64,000 nt of DNA, from contig NZ_CM001489.1 in NCBI RefSeq assembly GCF_000262465.1, positions 291,384-355,383 on the forward strand, written 5' to 3'. Below the pieces are notes generated by a model. It did no database searches. It was given only the letters and a program-made list of their open reading frames with translations, and had not been told where the DNA came from. The stretch is from Frankia sp. QA3 (GTDB lineage: Bacteria; Actinomycetota; Actinomycetes; Frankiales; Frankiaceae). The position numbers and the translations under genes were made by a program. This document shows, piece after piece, positions 17,127 to 26,018 of this stretch (position 1 is the first letter of the stretch; each line of letters begins with the position of its first letter).

Positions 17127-19043
17127 TGGTATGACCCACTCTACGTGGAAGTCGGCTAGGTTAGCGGTACGGGTTATCTTCCAATAATCGAGGATGCGCC
17201 AGGGCATGTTCGTCACGACCCGGCCCTTCGAGTTGCGATACCAAGTGTCCATGCCCTGATGCGTCCACACCATCCGGCTGTGGGCTTCATCGAGTGCTCG
17301 ATTATACCGCTCATTGACCTCGGGTCGGCACTCGATCGTCTCAATGCCCTGCTCGGTCATAGTGCATAGTGCATCGACTATGTAACGGATCTGTCGCTCG
17401 GCGAGAAAGATGAAGCTTCCACCATGTCCGAGGTTCGTGTTCGGCCCATACATGAAGAAGAGGTTCGGAAAACCTGGGGTTGTTATGCCCAGGTAGGCCT
17501 CGGCCTCATCGTCACCCCAGATCTCCTTTAGCGACTTGTTCGATCGGCCGATGATCTCCACGTGAATCGGCCGGTGCGCATCGAATCCGGTTGCCATTAC
17601 GACGGCGTCCGCGGGACGTACGAAACCGTCGGCATCACGCACTCCGTGGGGCGTGAGCCCCGCCGCGGGCCTGGTCACCAGCTCGACGTGCGGGCGCAGG
17701 AGGGCCTTGAACCATCCGTTGTCGAGCAGCATCCGCTTGCCGAAGGGCGGATAAGTAGGTAGCGCCTGGGCGATGAGGTCCTCCCTCCCCTCGAGCTGGT
17801 CGACGAGGTAACGAGTGAAGTAAGCGCGGTGGGAATCATTCACGGCATTCAGTGAGTACTCTGGATGTGGCCATGTCGGATCTTTTTGTAGTGATGCGTG
17901 AATCCGGTCGTTGAAAACCCAGGAAAGCCGGAACCGATACCATTCGTAGTAATAAGGAATGTGTTCCATGAGCCAGTGAACGTCGGAGGACACAGACTGA
18001 AAATAGTTCGCGTTCGAAGCAATCCATTGTGGTGAGCGCTGATAGATGGTCAACGATGCGACCTCGTCGACCACAGCCGGGACGATCTGCATGGCGCTCG
18101 CGCCGGTGCCGATGACGGCAAGCGAGCGACCGTGCAGATCAAGGCTGTCCGGCCATTCCGCCGAGTGGAACAGAGGTCCCTCGAACTCGTCCATTCCGGG
18201 AATGTCTGGGACCTTGGGAACGTTGAGCTGGCCGACCGCGGTGATCACACAGTTCGCTGCGATCTCCTGCTCGGTCCCGTCGGCTTCCCGCACCCGGACG
18301 ACCCAGCGCCGAGCGGTTTCATGCCAGCTGGCCTTGATCGCTTTGACTCCGAGTCGGATCGACGGCAGCAGGTTGTAATGCCGGGCCAGGTCCTCCAGGT
18401 ACCGCTCGACCTCTTCTCGCCGTCCGAAGTGGCGGGTCCAGTTGCGGCGAAACCAGTTGAAGGAGTAAAGATAGCTGGGCGTGTCGACCCCGCATCCCGG
18501 ATAGCGGTTCTCCCGCCAGGTCCCGCCGATGCGTGCGCTCTGTTCGAGGACGACGTGGTCAATGCCCGCATCTTTAAGGTATTTACTCGCAGTGAGTCCG
18601 GAGACACCGGCGCCGATCACGACAACGAAAGGGGCCGATCCGGTCTCGGCGACGTGACGCCGGGGGGCAGGGCGGATGTCCATGTTCTCCGCGACCATGG
18701 GCTCGTATTCGCCTGGTACCGGCTCGCCCATGCTGAGCGTCATGAGTTCGACCAGAACATCGCTGTTCGGTGCTGGCACGGCGGGTGGCCGTCCGTCCGC
18801 CCAGGCGAGAACTGCTTTCACCGTTGCGGCGCGGATCTCGTCGCGCACATGGGACGGCAGGCCGCCATCGCTGTGCTCCTCCATTCCCCGGGTCCGAGTG
18901 GGACGGTAGCGCGCCTGAAGCCACTGTTCGTCGCCGGTGAGTTGGTACAGCACGGGGAGCAGCGTTGGGATGTTCGCCTTCGCGATCGCCGACTTCAGCC
19001 GGTCGTGATCGAAGGAGGCGGCGCGGGGCCTCGTCGCCGTCAT
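17103..19043 (-). CDS. Flavin-dependent Baeyer-Villiger monooxygenase, HAPMO-like
   Basis: The 646-residue enzyme would insert oxygen next to a ketone using FAD and NADPH. It has GAGVSG at 144-149, GGTWRENRYPGCGVD near 173-187, the BVMO fingerprint FEGPLFHSAEWPD at 287-299, and a second dinucleotide site (VIGTGASA). The roughly 130-residue N-terminal extension and total length match 4-hydroxyacetophenone monooxygenase-type enzymes. Start 19043 is chosen because GGAG lies 7-10 nt upstream. A TCTAA-N6-TTAGA palindrome lies about 50 bp upstream. A ketone or cyclic ketone in the cluster pathway is the likely substrate. Confidence 0.9.
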   Translation of the reverse strand: MTATRPRAASFDHDRLKSAIAKANIPTLLPVLYQLTGDEQWLQARYRPTRTRGMEEHSDGGLPSHVRDEIRAATVKAVLAWADGRPPAVPAPNSDVLVELMTLSMGEPVPGEYEPMVAENMDIRPAPRRHVAETGSAPFVVVIGAGVSGLTASKYLKDAGIDHVVLEQSARIGGTWRENRYPGCGVDTPSYLYSFNWFRRNWTRHFGRREEVERYLEDLARHYNLLPSIRLGVKAIKASWHETARRWVVRVREADGTEQEIAANCVITAVGQLNVPKVPDIPGMDEFEGPLFHSAEWPDSLDLHGRSLAVIGTGASAMQIVPAVVDEVASLTIYQRSPQWIASNANYFQSVSSDVHWLMEHIPYYYEWYRFRLSWVFNDRIHASLQKDPTWPHPEYSLNAVNDSHRAYFTRYLVDQLEGREDLIAQALPTYPPFGKRMLLDNGWFKALLRPHVELVTRPAAGLTPHGVRDADGFVRPADAVVMATGFDAHRPIHVEIIGRSNKSLKEIWGDDEAEAYLGITTPGFPNLFFMYGPNTNLGHGGSFIFLAERQIRYIVDALCTMTEQGIETIECRPEVNERYNRALDEAHSRMVWTHQGMDTWYRNSKGRVVTNMPWRILDYWKITRTANLADFHVEWVIPSTESVGR

Positions 19044-19092
19044 GGTTGCTCCGTCCCACATCTGTCAGCTGGTAGTCAAGTAAGCATCAACG

Positions 19093-19108
19093 TCTAATTT
19101 AGATTAGA
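19093..19108. promoter_or_regulatory. Palindrome TCTAAT-N4-ATTAGA, candidate operator
   Basis: The site is a perfect 6-bp inverted repeat (or TCTAA-N6-TTAGA) 50 bp upstream of the monooxygenase start at 19043. The same 16-bp pattern recurs at 22093-22108, and with one mismatch at 23626-23641 and 42592-42607, all in promoter regions of the catabolic cluster. Confidence 0.6.
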
Positions 19109-19183
19109 ATATGAACTCGGTCCATTCCAGCCTCGTGTGACGTCCAGTACGGGAGAGTGCGTCCCGCCGGCGGACGGATGTCA

Positions 19184-19410
19184 GTCGGCGGCGGGACTTG
19201 CCGTCGCGTCGAGCATCAGTCCTGCCTGGTCACGTCGACCATCGCAAGGTCGGTGATGATCCGCTGCACGCAGACCCGTCCGATGAGCGGGAGGGTGCAG
19301 ACTGAAAGGATCTTCGTGCTGCTGTCCCGGGAGGTGCGTTCCATCAGAACCAGCACCCGTTTGGCGCCATGGACGAGGTCCCGAGGTGCCAGAAGGCGGC
19401 ATCGATCGTC
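19184..19410 (-). pseudogene. C-terminal remnant of a 3-oxoacid CoA-transferase subunit B
   Basis: Read leftward, the sequence encodes the tail of a ScoB/PcaJ-type subunit: [32 protein letters not shown] and [12 protein letters not shown], followed after a frameshift by [10 protein letters not shown]. The N-terminal three quarters of the gene, with its catalytic Glu region, is missing. It is a non-functional leftover in the otherwise empty 370 bp between the monooxygenase and thiolase genes. Confidence 0.7.
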
Positions 19411-19435
19411 AGTCGCGTTGATGACTTGAAGCGGG

Positions 19436-20641
19436 TCAGTCGTTCGGCTCGGTCCCAACGAGAGAGACGAATGACACGCACTCACCAGGGCCGCCGCCGA
19501 GGTTGTGGGTCAGTCCGAGCGTTCTGCCGTGCTGCGCGATGCGGCGGTCTGCTGGAACGTCGTCTCGAAGCTGGAGCCAGCATTCGAACAGCATGCGTAG
19601 GCCGGAGGCACCGACGGGGTGACCGAAGGCCTTGAGCCCGCCGTCCGGGTTGACGGGGAGTTCGCCGGTGAGGTCGAAGGTGCCGGCCAGGACCTGCTTC
19701 CACGCCGTGCCGCGTTCGGCAAAGCCAAGATCTTCCATGAGGACGAGTTCGGTGACCGTGAAGCAGTCATGGACCTCGGCCATAGCGATCTCGGCCCGAG
19801 GATCACGAACCCCGGCCTGGCGGTACGCCTCCCGTGCGGAGGCCTCGACCTCCGGGAAGGTCGTGAAGTCGTACGACGGGTCGACGTTGCCCGTCGCGTC
19901 ACCGGACACACAGGACAGCGCCTTTACATAAAGCGGCCGGTCGGTGTAGCGGTGGGCGTCCTCGGCGCGGACGACAATAGCGGCGGCCGCGCCGTCCGAG
20001 ACACCGGAACAGTCGAAGACACCGAGCTGGCCGGCCACCAGGGGCGAGCGGGCGATGGTACTGGCCGCTACCGGCGTGCGGAACTGGGCACGTGGGTTGC
20101 GGGCGCCGTTGGCGTGATTCTTCCAGGCGATCCGGGTGAAGACCTCCTTGAGTTCGCGGGGATGGACGCCGTACTTCGCCGCGTAGGCCGGGCCGAGCAG
20201 GCTGAAGTTGGCGGGTGCAGTGGTGGTGCCCAGCGTGCCGCCGGTCCCGTCCCCGGGGATCGAGGCCCGGGTGAGTCCGGAGTATCCGGAGTCCTTGAGT
20301 TTTTCGACGCCGACGGCCATGGCCACGTCGTAGGCTCCGCTCGCCACGGCATAGCACGCGCCGCGCAGCGATTCCGAGCCGGTCACGCACATGTTCTCGA
20401 CGCGTGTCACCGGCTTGTCCCGGATCCGCAACGGCCGGCTCAGGGTCATGCCGGAAACGCCGGACAGGTACGTCCCGAGCCAGAAGGCATCGATGTCGTC
20501 CAGGTTGGTCGAGGCGCTTTCCGTCGCGCCGTGCACCGCCTCGACGAGGAGGTCGTCCGCTGAACGATCCCAGCGCTCACCGAAGGCCGTACAGCTCATG
20601 CCCACGATGGCGACACGGTCCCGGATGCCGTTCGAAGCCAC
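19436..20641 (-). CDS. Thiolase / SCP-x-type acetyl-CoA acetyltransferase
   Basis: The 401-residue protein has a thiolase fold. The nucleophile is kept at Cys85 (ENMCVTGSE), with HDCFTVTE mid-protein and [14 protein letters not shown] near the end, as in sterol-carrier-type thiolases. It would cleave a 3-oxoacyl-CoA to release acetyl- or propionyl-CoA. The GTG start directly follows the stop of the fused synthase/DUF35 gene (TGA-GTG), so the two are co-translated and probably form a complex. Confidence 0.9.
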   Translation of the reverse strand: MASNGIRDRVAIVGMSCTAFGERWDRSADDLLVEAVHGATESASTNLDDIDAFWLGTYLSGVSGMTLSRPLRIRDKPVTRVENMCVTGSESLRGACYAVASGAYDVAMAVGVEKLKDSGYSGLTRASIPGDGTGGTLGTTTAPANFSLLGPAYAAKYGVHPRELKEVFTRIAWKNHANGARNPRAQFRTPVAASTIARSPLVAGQLGVFDCSGVSDGAAAAIVVRAEDAHRYTDRPLYVKALSCVSGDATGNVDPSYDFTTFPEVEASAREAYRQAGVRDPRAEIAMAEVHDCFTVTELVLMEDLGFAERGTAWKQVLAGTFDLTGELPVNPDGGLKAFGHPVGASGLRMLFECWLQLRDDVPADRRIAQHGRTLGLTHNLGGGPGECVSFVSLVGTEPND

Positions 20642-22060
20642 TCAGGTCTCCCCCCCGGCGCGCCGGACCGGCCGCGCCTTCCAGAAGTAGTTGTGCACGC
20701 CGTCGGCGGTGAGTAGGCGCCGGAATGTCATCTCGACCGGGTCGCCGATCGCGACCTGCGACGCATCCGCGTCGGTGAGCTCGCAGCGGAAGCGTCCGCC
20801 GCCGTCGAAGTCGACGACGACGGCGATCATCGGGGGGTGCGGGGTGAACGCCAGTCGATCGACGGTGAACGTCGCCACGGTTCCGTGGGCCCGCGCCATC
20901 GGGTGACTTTCCATCGTGTCGACCGCACCGCAATGGAAGCAGACCTGCGCGGGTGGCAGGCTCACGCGGCCGCATCGCGTGCAGCGGGTCGCGGTGAACG
21001 CATGCTTGTAGGCGCGCGATCGGTACGCCGGCGGTGCGGCCGGCGGTTCCGGATCTGGTCGCCGTGGTGGCTCCCGTGCGAGCATTCCCCGCCAGTTCAG
21101 GAAGGTCGGGTAGCGCAGCGCAGCGCCGCCGCCGGCGAGCGGTGCGGCCGGGCGGCGCCGGCCGATCTGCGCGGTGGTACGCAGGATGAATGCCGTGGCC
21201 CCGTCGGCGAGCAGGAGGAGGGCGATCGTGTCGCCGGGCCCGGCCCGCCGCAGCGCGGCGGCGAGCAGGACGCCGAGCTGCGCGGTTCCGGGGTTGCCGA
21301 TGACCTCGGCGAGGTCGGGCACGACGCGGTCGGCCGGTATGCCGGTCCCGGCCGCCACCCGGCGCACCGACCGCCTGGGCAGGCCGCAGACGACGAGATG
21401 ATCCACACCGCCCGGAGTGAGGTCCGCCTTCTTGAGCGCGGCGGAAAGGGTGTCCATCGCCAGCGGGACGTAGACGTGCTCGGCGAAGCGATCTTCCCAC
21501 ACCCGTGACGCGAGATCACCGGGAGCGCGCCACCGGTCGAGGAACTCCTCCGTCTCGGCGGCGGCCGAGACCACCTCGGCGAGCACCGGAGTGTCACTGT
21601 CGCCCGGCCCGAAGAGCACGGCCGCAGCCGCGTCGCCACCCTCGCGCTCGTCCGCGCTGCCGGGCAGGCCGGTGCGAATGTCGGAGAGCAGCGCCATCGC
21701 AGGCTCGGACGCCTCGGCTGCGGCCAGGAACGCGCCTGCCCCCGATCTCACGCCGCCGCACATGTCGACGGCGAGGGCGCCGCTGTCGAGTGCCAGCGCC
21801 GAGTGGGCCACCGTCGCGTTGGTCTTGTCGAGGTACGGGGGGACCGTCGTGGCGAGGTACAGGCGCCGGGGACGAGCCGCCGTCGGCACCGTCCGCAGCA
21901 CGCTTCGTGCCGCTTCGACCGCCATCGACGTTGCGTCCTCGTCGTACGACGCGACGCTGCGCGCGCCGCTCACAACGCCGCCACCGAGCGAGGTGCTGAT
22001 CGCGGCCCGTTCCAGGCGGTGGTAGGGGATGTAGGCCTCACAGGCCACGATGCCGTGCAT
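20642..22060 (-). CDS. HMG-CoA-synthase-like domain fused to a DUF35 zinc-ribbon/OB-fold
   Basis: The 472-residue protein joins a ketosynthase-III/HMG-CoA-synthase-like thiolase fold (about 1-300; Cys101 in VDMCGGVRSGAGAF; NPGTAQLG near 256) to a DUF35 module (about 350-465) with zinc ligands Cys360, Cys363, Cys374 and Cys377. DUF35 proteins usually bind an acyl-CoA next to a thiolase partner, here the gene directly downstream. It likely makes or breaks a C-C bond on a CoA thioester. A TTGACT/TAGACT promoter with a palindrome lies 26 bp upstream. Confidence 0.85.
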   Translation of the reverse strand: MHGIVACEAYIPYHRLERAAISTSLGGGVVSGARSVASYDEDATSMAVEAARSVLRTVPTAARPRRLYLATTVPPYLDKTNATVAHSALALDSGALAVDMCGGVRSGAGAFLAAAEASEPAMALLSDIRTGLPGSADEREGGDAAAAVLFGPGDSDTPVLAEVVSAAAETEEFLDRWRAPGDLASRVWEDRFAEHVYVPLAMDTLSAALKKADLTPGGVDHLVVCGLPRRSVRRVAAGTGIPADRVVPDLAEVIGNPGTAQLGVLLAAALRRAGPGDTIALLLLADGATAFILRTTAQIGRRRPAAPLAGGGAALRYPTFLNWRGMLAREPPRRPDPEPPAAPPAYRSRAYKHAFTATRCTRCGRVSLPPAQVCFHCGAVDTMESHPMARAHGTVATFTVDRLAFTPHPPMIAVVVDFDGGGRFRCELTDADASQVAIGDPVEMTFRRLLTADGVHNYFWKARPVRRAGGET

Positions 22061-22085
22061 ACGCCGCCTCCCGGTGTCGCGGGCT

Positions 22086-22115
22086 AGTCTAATCTAAATT
22101 ATTTTAGATAGTCAA
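22086..22115 (-). promoter_or_regulatory. Promoter with embedded palindrome
   Basis: On the minus strand TTGACT (22115-22110) and TAGACT (22091-22086) are spaced by 18 bp, and the spacer contains ATCTAAA-N4-TTTAGAT (22092-22109). This gives TCTAA-N6-TTAGA at 22093-22108. A repressor bound here would block the promoter of the 22060 gene. Confidence 0.6.
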
Positions 22116-22167
22116 GCCGTCCGTCACCAGGACGCTTCCCGGCCGTGCGCGGTTGTGGCCTGGCTCG

Positions 22168-23454
22168 TCACCTCCAGGTGATGCCTTCGAACACCGCACT
22201 GACCGTCTGCTCGGCGAGCCGTTCCGGGGTGAGGCGGCCGTCGCGGTGATACCACTCGATGGTCCAGTTGAGGGCCCCGATGATCATGCGATGGACGATG
22301 CGGACGTCGAGGTCGGCGCGGATCTCCCCGGCCGCGACACCGTCCGCGAGAAGGTTCCGCCACAACGTGGCGTAGGCGCGCTGAAGGGGGGCGCTGCGGC
22401 TGCGGACCTCGTCGGGCACCTGGTCCGTGATCTGGATGAGCGCCGAGGTGTAGTCGCCGAGCGCGAGCGCCGCCAGCAGGTGGGCGGCGATGACGGTCGA
22501 GAGGCGGTCGATCGGGTAGGCGTCGGTGGGAAGTTCCGCGACGCTACGGCGGACGATGTCGTCGGTGCGCTGCCAGGCGACCGCGAGGAGCGCGGCGACG
22601 AGGTCCTCGCGGGAGCCGAAGTGGTAGTAAAGGCTTCCCGTCTGCATGTCCGCCTCGGTGGCGACGTCCACCAGCCGTGTCCCGGCATACCCGCGGGTAC
22701 GGAAGACCGTCGCGGCGGCGTCCAGTATCCGTGCCGTCGTCGCGGCCCCACGGGCCGAGGCCGCACTGCTCGGCGCGACCGGCGGCGCCGGTGGTGTGGG
22801 CGTCGTGACGCGGCGGTGCACGCGGTGGCCGCGGCCCTCGGGGGTCGCGATGCCCTCCAGAAAGACGGAGTAGAAGTGTGCGATCAGCCGATCGAGGGGG
22901 AGGGCCCGTGACCGCGACGGGTACCAGTCAGCCGAGCTGTTCAGGGCCCCGACCAGGAGCATGCGCGTGGCGGAGAGGTCAAGATCCGCGCGCAGTTCCC
23001 CGCTGGCGAGGGCGGCTGCGAACAGGTCGCGCCAGAACTCGCCGTAGCGCCGTTGCGCCGCGATCTGCCGTTCGCGGATCTCCGCTGGCACCTGCGAGAG
23101 GATACGGATGGTGGCTGCGGTGTAGTCCCCGGTCTTGAGTACGGACGTCAGGTGCGCGGCGATCGCCTCCCGCAGGACGAGCATCCGTGGGGCGTCCGGG
23201 GGGATCGCGGCGAGGCGATCGAACACGTAGGTCTCGGTCCGCTCCTGACCCACGCGCAGGACTGCCTCGACCAGCTCCTCCCGGCTGGAGAAGTGGTAGT
23301 AGAGGCTGCCCGCCTGGGTGTTGGCGGTCGCGGCGATGTCGGACAGTCGGGTTCCGGTGTAGCCGGTGCGCCGGAACTCGTGCGCGGCGGCGTCCAGGAT
23401 GCGCGAGCGGGTCGCGAGCGCCTTGCCGCCCGACCGGCTGCGGGCTGTCGTCAT
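22168..23454 (-). CDS. Two complete TetR regulators fused in one polypeptide
   Basis: The 428-residue protein contains two TetR units. Unit 1 (about 14-204) has RLSDIAATANTQAGSLYYHF; unit 2 (about 238-428) has RLVDVATEADMQTGSLYYHF. Each is followed by a similar helical domain (HLTSVLKTGDYTAA; HLLAALALGDYTSA), joined by a Pro/Ala/Ser-rich linker (205-236). The halves look like an internal duplication of a KstR2-like regulator. A normal TetR is about 200 residues and dimerises, so this may be a pseudo-dimer. It is divergent from the CoA transferase at 23785 and probably controls the cluster. Confidence 0.93.
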   Translation of the reverse strand: MTTARSRSGGKALATRSRILDAAAHEFRRTGYTGTRLSDIAATANTQAGSLYYHFSSREELVEAVLRVGQERTETYVFDRLAAIPPDAPRMLVLREAIAAHLTSVLKTGDYTAATIRILSQVPAEIRERQIAAQRRYGEFWRDLFAAALASGELRADLDLSATRMLLVGALNSSADWYPSRSRALPLDRLIAHFYSVFLEGIATPEGRGHRVHRRVTTPTPPAPPVAPSSAASARGAATTARILDAAATVFRTRGYAGTRLVDVATEADMQTGSLYYHFGSREDLVAALLAVAWQRTDDIVRRSVAELPTDAYPIDRLSTVIAAHLLAALALGDYTSALIQITDQVPDEVRSRSAPLQRAYATLWRNLLADGVAAGEIRADLDVRIVHRMIIGALNWTIEWYHRDGRLTPERLAEQTVSAVFEGITWR

Positions 23455-23784
23455 GGGAATCCTCTGCGCAACGTACTCCGCCTACTGGACGTGGACCTTC
23501 CTGGGCCTGGAGCGAAGTCTAAGCGACATTCGGGATGTGCCCGGGCGGCCTCCGCCGCCGCTTCGACCTCGGGCAAGGGTGTGTGGCGATCGTTGTCCGG
23601 AGTCAGGACAGGTACGTTTCTAAAATCTATGTTAGGTTAGACACTGCGGTCGGGTCGGACGTCGGACGAGACCGGCTCGTCTCGAGCCATGATCGTGCCT
23701 GGCGCTCCGCGGCGCGGTGCGCCGCACCCGTCCGCCGCCGACCGCGTGCGTGCGCGCCGGCCTGCATCACATCGGAGGTGGTCC
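23455..23784. other. Divergent intergenic region of the fused TetR gene
   Basis: This 330-bp stretch holds no gene that I can support. It carries an AT-rich patch at 23616-23642 with a near-palindrome and must contain the promoters for the leftward regulator and the rightward CoA-transferase operon. No TTGAC-type -35 box is obvious. Confidence 0.6.
23626..23641. promoter_or_regulatory. Near-palindrome TCTAT-N6-TTAGA, candidate autoregulatory operator
   Basis: It matches TCTAA-N6-TTAGA in 9 of 10 arm positions and lies between the fused TetR gene and the divergent operon beginning at 23785. That position is where a TetR regulator usually binds to control itself. Confidence 0.5.
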
Positions 23785-25035
23785 GTGATCGAACTCTTGC
23801 AGGGTGTCCGCGTGCTCGAGTGCGCGATGCTCCCGACCGGCGACCAGACGAGCCGCCTGCTCGGCGATCTTGGCGCCGACGTCATCAAGGTGGAGCGGCC
23901 CGGCGTCGGTGACTACCTGCGTGAGCTCGGTGACCGCATCACCCCGCAGAACAGCGTTTTCCACCTGCTGTGCAACCGAAACAAACGCAGCATCGAGATC
24001 GATCTGCGGCTCGACGAGGGCCGCGAGCTCTTCTTCCGCCTGCTGCGCACGGCCGATATCTTCGTCGACGGATTCGCCGGTAACGCCTGTGAGCTTCTGG
24101 GTATCGGCTACGAGGCGCAGCGGGCTGTCAAACCGGACATCATCTACTGCCAGGCCAGTGGATTCGGTAGGCGGGGACCGTACAGTCAGATCCCGGTACA
24201 CGGCTACATGATGGGCGCCGTCGGCGGCCAGGTTGCCCTGACCAAGGACCCGGACGGAGTTGTGCGCGAGAACGTCAACCCCGGCGGGCTCTATTTCTCC
24301 GGCTCGATCGACGGCCCGTTGTCGACAGCGCTCTACGGCGCACTCACCACGATCGCTGCCCTGCGCCGCAGGGATCTCACCGGAAACGGTGCCTACATCG
24401 ACGCCGCGGGCTCCGACGCCGTCCTGGCCAACCAGTGCCTCGATGCGGTCATGACCTGGAATGCCGACCGCATCACAGACCGGCGCAACCCGCCGCCGAC
24501 CGTCGGGCTCGACCCCCGGAAGCATCCGAAGTACACGTACTACGAGACCGCCGACGACAGGACTGTCCTGCTGGCGGCCATCGAGCACAAGTTCTGGGAC
24601 AATTTCTGCCGAGCCATCGATCGCCCGGATCTGGTCGACGTCAAGAACACGACCTTCGCCGTCGACTTCGCCGACGGTGGGAAGGCGGACCTGCTGGACG
24701 AGCTGATCCCGGTCTTCCGCTCGAAGACCGCGGCGGAGTGGGTGGACATCGCGCTCAAGTGGGACATCCCGCTGTCTCCGGCCAACGGCAAGGCCGAGAC
24801 TCTCACGGACGAGCACCTGCGCGCCCGGGAGATCATCCACGAGAGCGACCATCCCGTGGCGGGGCCCTACACGAGCACCGGGTGGCCGGCTCCGGTTTCC
24901 GGGCAGCCCTTCGACGTCGCGCGCCCCGCACCGGCGCTCGGGGAGCACACCGACGAGGTCCTCGGCGAGTGCGGCCTGACCCCGGACGACATCGCGGGAC
25001 TGCGGGCCCGCGGGGTGACCGGGCGCCAGCCGTGA
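23785..25035 (+). CDS. Family III (CaiB/BaiF) CoA transferase
   Basis: The 416-residue protein has the family fold: LQGVRVLECAMLPTG at the start, LGADVIKVERPG, NRNKRSIEIDL, and LGEHTDEVLGE at the end. A candidate acylating Asp lies in SGSIDGPLSTALYG, although spacing differs by two residues from formyl-CoA transferase. GTG at 23785 follows GGAGG (23774-23778). It overlaps the lyase gene by GTGA. The pairing suggests that it activates a hydroxy acid to the CoA ester that the lyase then cleaves. Confidence 0.88.
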   Translation: MIELLQGVRVLECAMLPTGDQTSRLLGDLGADVIKVERPGVGDYLRELGDRITPQNSVFHLLCNRNKRSIEIDLRLDEGRELFFRLLRTADIFVDGFAGNACELLGIGYEAQRAVKPDIIYCQASGFGRRGPYSQIPVHGYMMGAVGGQVALTKDPDGVVRENVNPGGLYFSGSIDGPLSTALYGALTTIAALRRRDLTGNGAYIDAAGSDAVLANQCLDAVMTWNADRITDRRNPPPTVGLDPRKHPKYTYYETADDRTVLLAAIEHKFWDNFCRAIDRPDLVDVKNTTFAVDFADGGKADLLDELIPVFRSKTAAEWVDIALKWDIPLSPANGKAETLTDEHLRAREIIHESDHPVAGPYTSTGWPAPVSGQPFDVARPAPALGEHTDEVLGECGLTPDDIAGLRARGVTGRQP

Positions 25036-25973
25036 CCATGTACGCGCCCGAGGTCGTCCCGGCGGACGGGCTGCCCGCGAGCGTCACCGTCTACGAGGTC
25101 GGGCCCCGAGACGGTCTGCAGAACGAGAAGGGCGTCATCCCGACCGAGGCGAAGGCGGAGTTCATCCGCCGCCTGCTCGGGGCGGGACTGCGCGTGATCG
25201 AGGCGACGAGCTTCGTCCACCCCGACTGGGTTCCGCAGCTGGCCGACGCCGAGGACCTGCTCGACCTGCTCGAGGACCTTCCCGGTGTCCGCTACCCCGT
25301 GCTCGTCCCGAATGCCCGAGGCCTGCGGCGTGCCCTCGACCGCGGAGTCCGTGACATCGCGGTCTTCGCCAGCGCGACGGAGACCTTCTCCCGCCGCAAC
25401 CTGAACCGCGGCGTGACCGAGGCGCTGGAGATGTTCGCCCCGATCGTGGCGTCGGCCCGGGAGGCGGGCGCGGGGGTGCGTGGGTACGTCTCCATGGTCT
25501 GCGGTGATCCCTGGGAGGGCGTCGTCGGAGTCGATCAGGTCGTCGAGGTCGCCCGCCGGCTGTTCGAGCTCGGATGCACCGAGATCAGCCTCGGCGACAC
25601 GATCGGAGTGGGAACGCCGGGACAGGTGACCCGCCTCGTGCGGGCGGTGTCCGGGGCCGGCGTGCCGCTCGAGCAGGTCGCCGTGCACTTCCACGACACC
25701 TACGGGCAGGCGCTCGCCAACGTGCTGGCGGCGCTGCAGGCCGGGGTTCGCACGGTGGACAGCTCCGCGGGCGGCCTTGGTGGTTGCCCCTACGCCGAGA
25801 GCGCCACGGGCAACCTGGCTACGGAGGACCTCGTCTGGCAGCTCCAGGGACTCGGCGTGCACACCGGGGTGGACCTGGCGGAACTCGTGGCCACCAGCGT
25901 CTGGATGGCGCGGGTGCTGGGCCGGCCGAGTCCGTCACCCGTGGTCCGGGCACTGGCCCGCGCGGCGGCCTGA
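25032..25973 (+). CDS. HMG-CoA lyase-like aldolase (DRE-TIM family)
   Basis: The 313-residue protein resembles hydroxymethylglutaryl-CoA lyase. It has EVGPRDGLQNEKGVIP near residue 21, EATSFVHPDWVPQLAD, VHFHDTYGQALANVLAAL with the metal-binding His pair, and GLGGCPYAESATGN with the catalytic Cys. It would split a 3-hydroxy-3-alkylglutaryl-CoA or citramalyl-type ester to acetyl-CoA (or homologue) plus a keto acid. The GTG start overlaps the CoA-transferase stop by 4 nt; an ATG at 25038 is the alternative. Confidence 0.9.
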   Translation: MTMYAPEVVPADGLPASVTVYEVGPRDGLQNEKGVIPTEAKAEFIRRLLGAGLRVIEATSFVHPDWVPQLADAEDLLDLLEDLPGVRYPVLVPNARGLRRALDRGVRDIAVFASATETFSRRNLNRGVTEALEMFAPIVASAREAGAGVRGYVSMVCGDPWEGVVGVDQVVEVARRLFELGCTEISLGDTIGVGTPGQVTRLVRAVSGAGVPLEQVAVHFHDTYGQALANVLAALQAGVRTVDSSAGGLGGCPYAESATGNLATEDLVWQLQGLGVHTGVDLAELVATSVWMARVLGRPSPSPVVRALARAAA

Positions 25974-26018
25974 CTGCGGGTGTTCGCACGGTCCGTGGCG
26001 GCGTCGACGAACGGAGAA

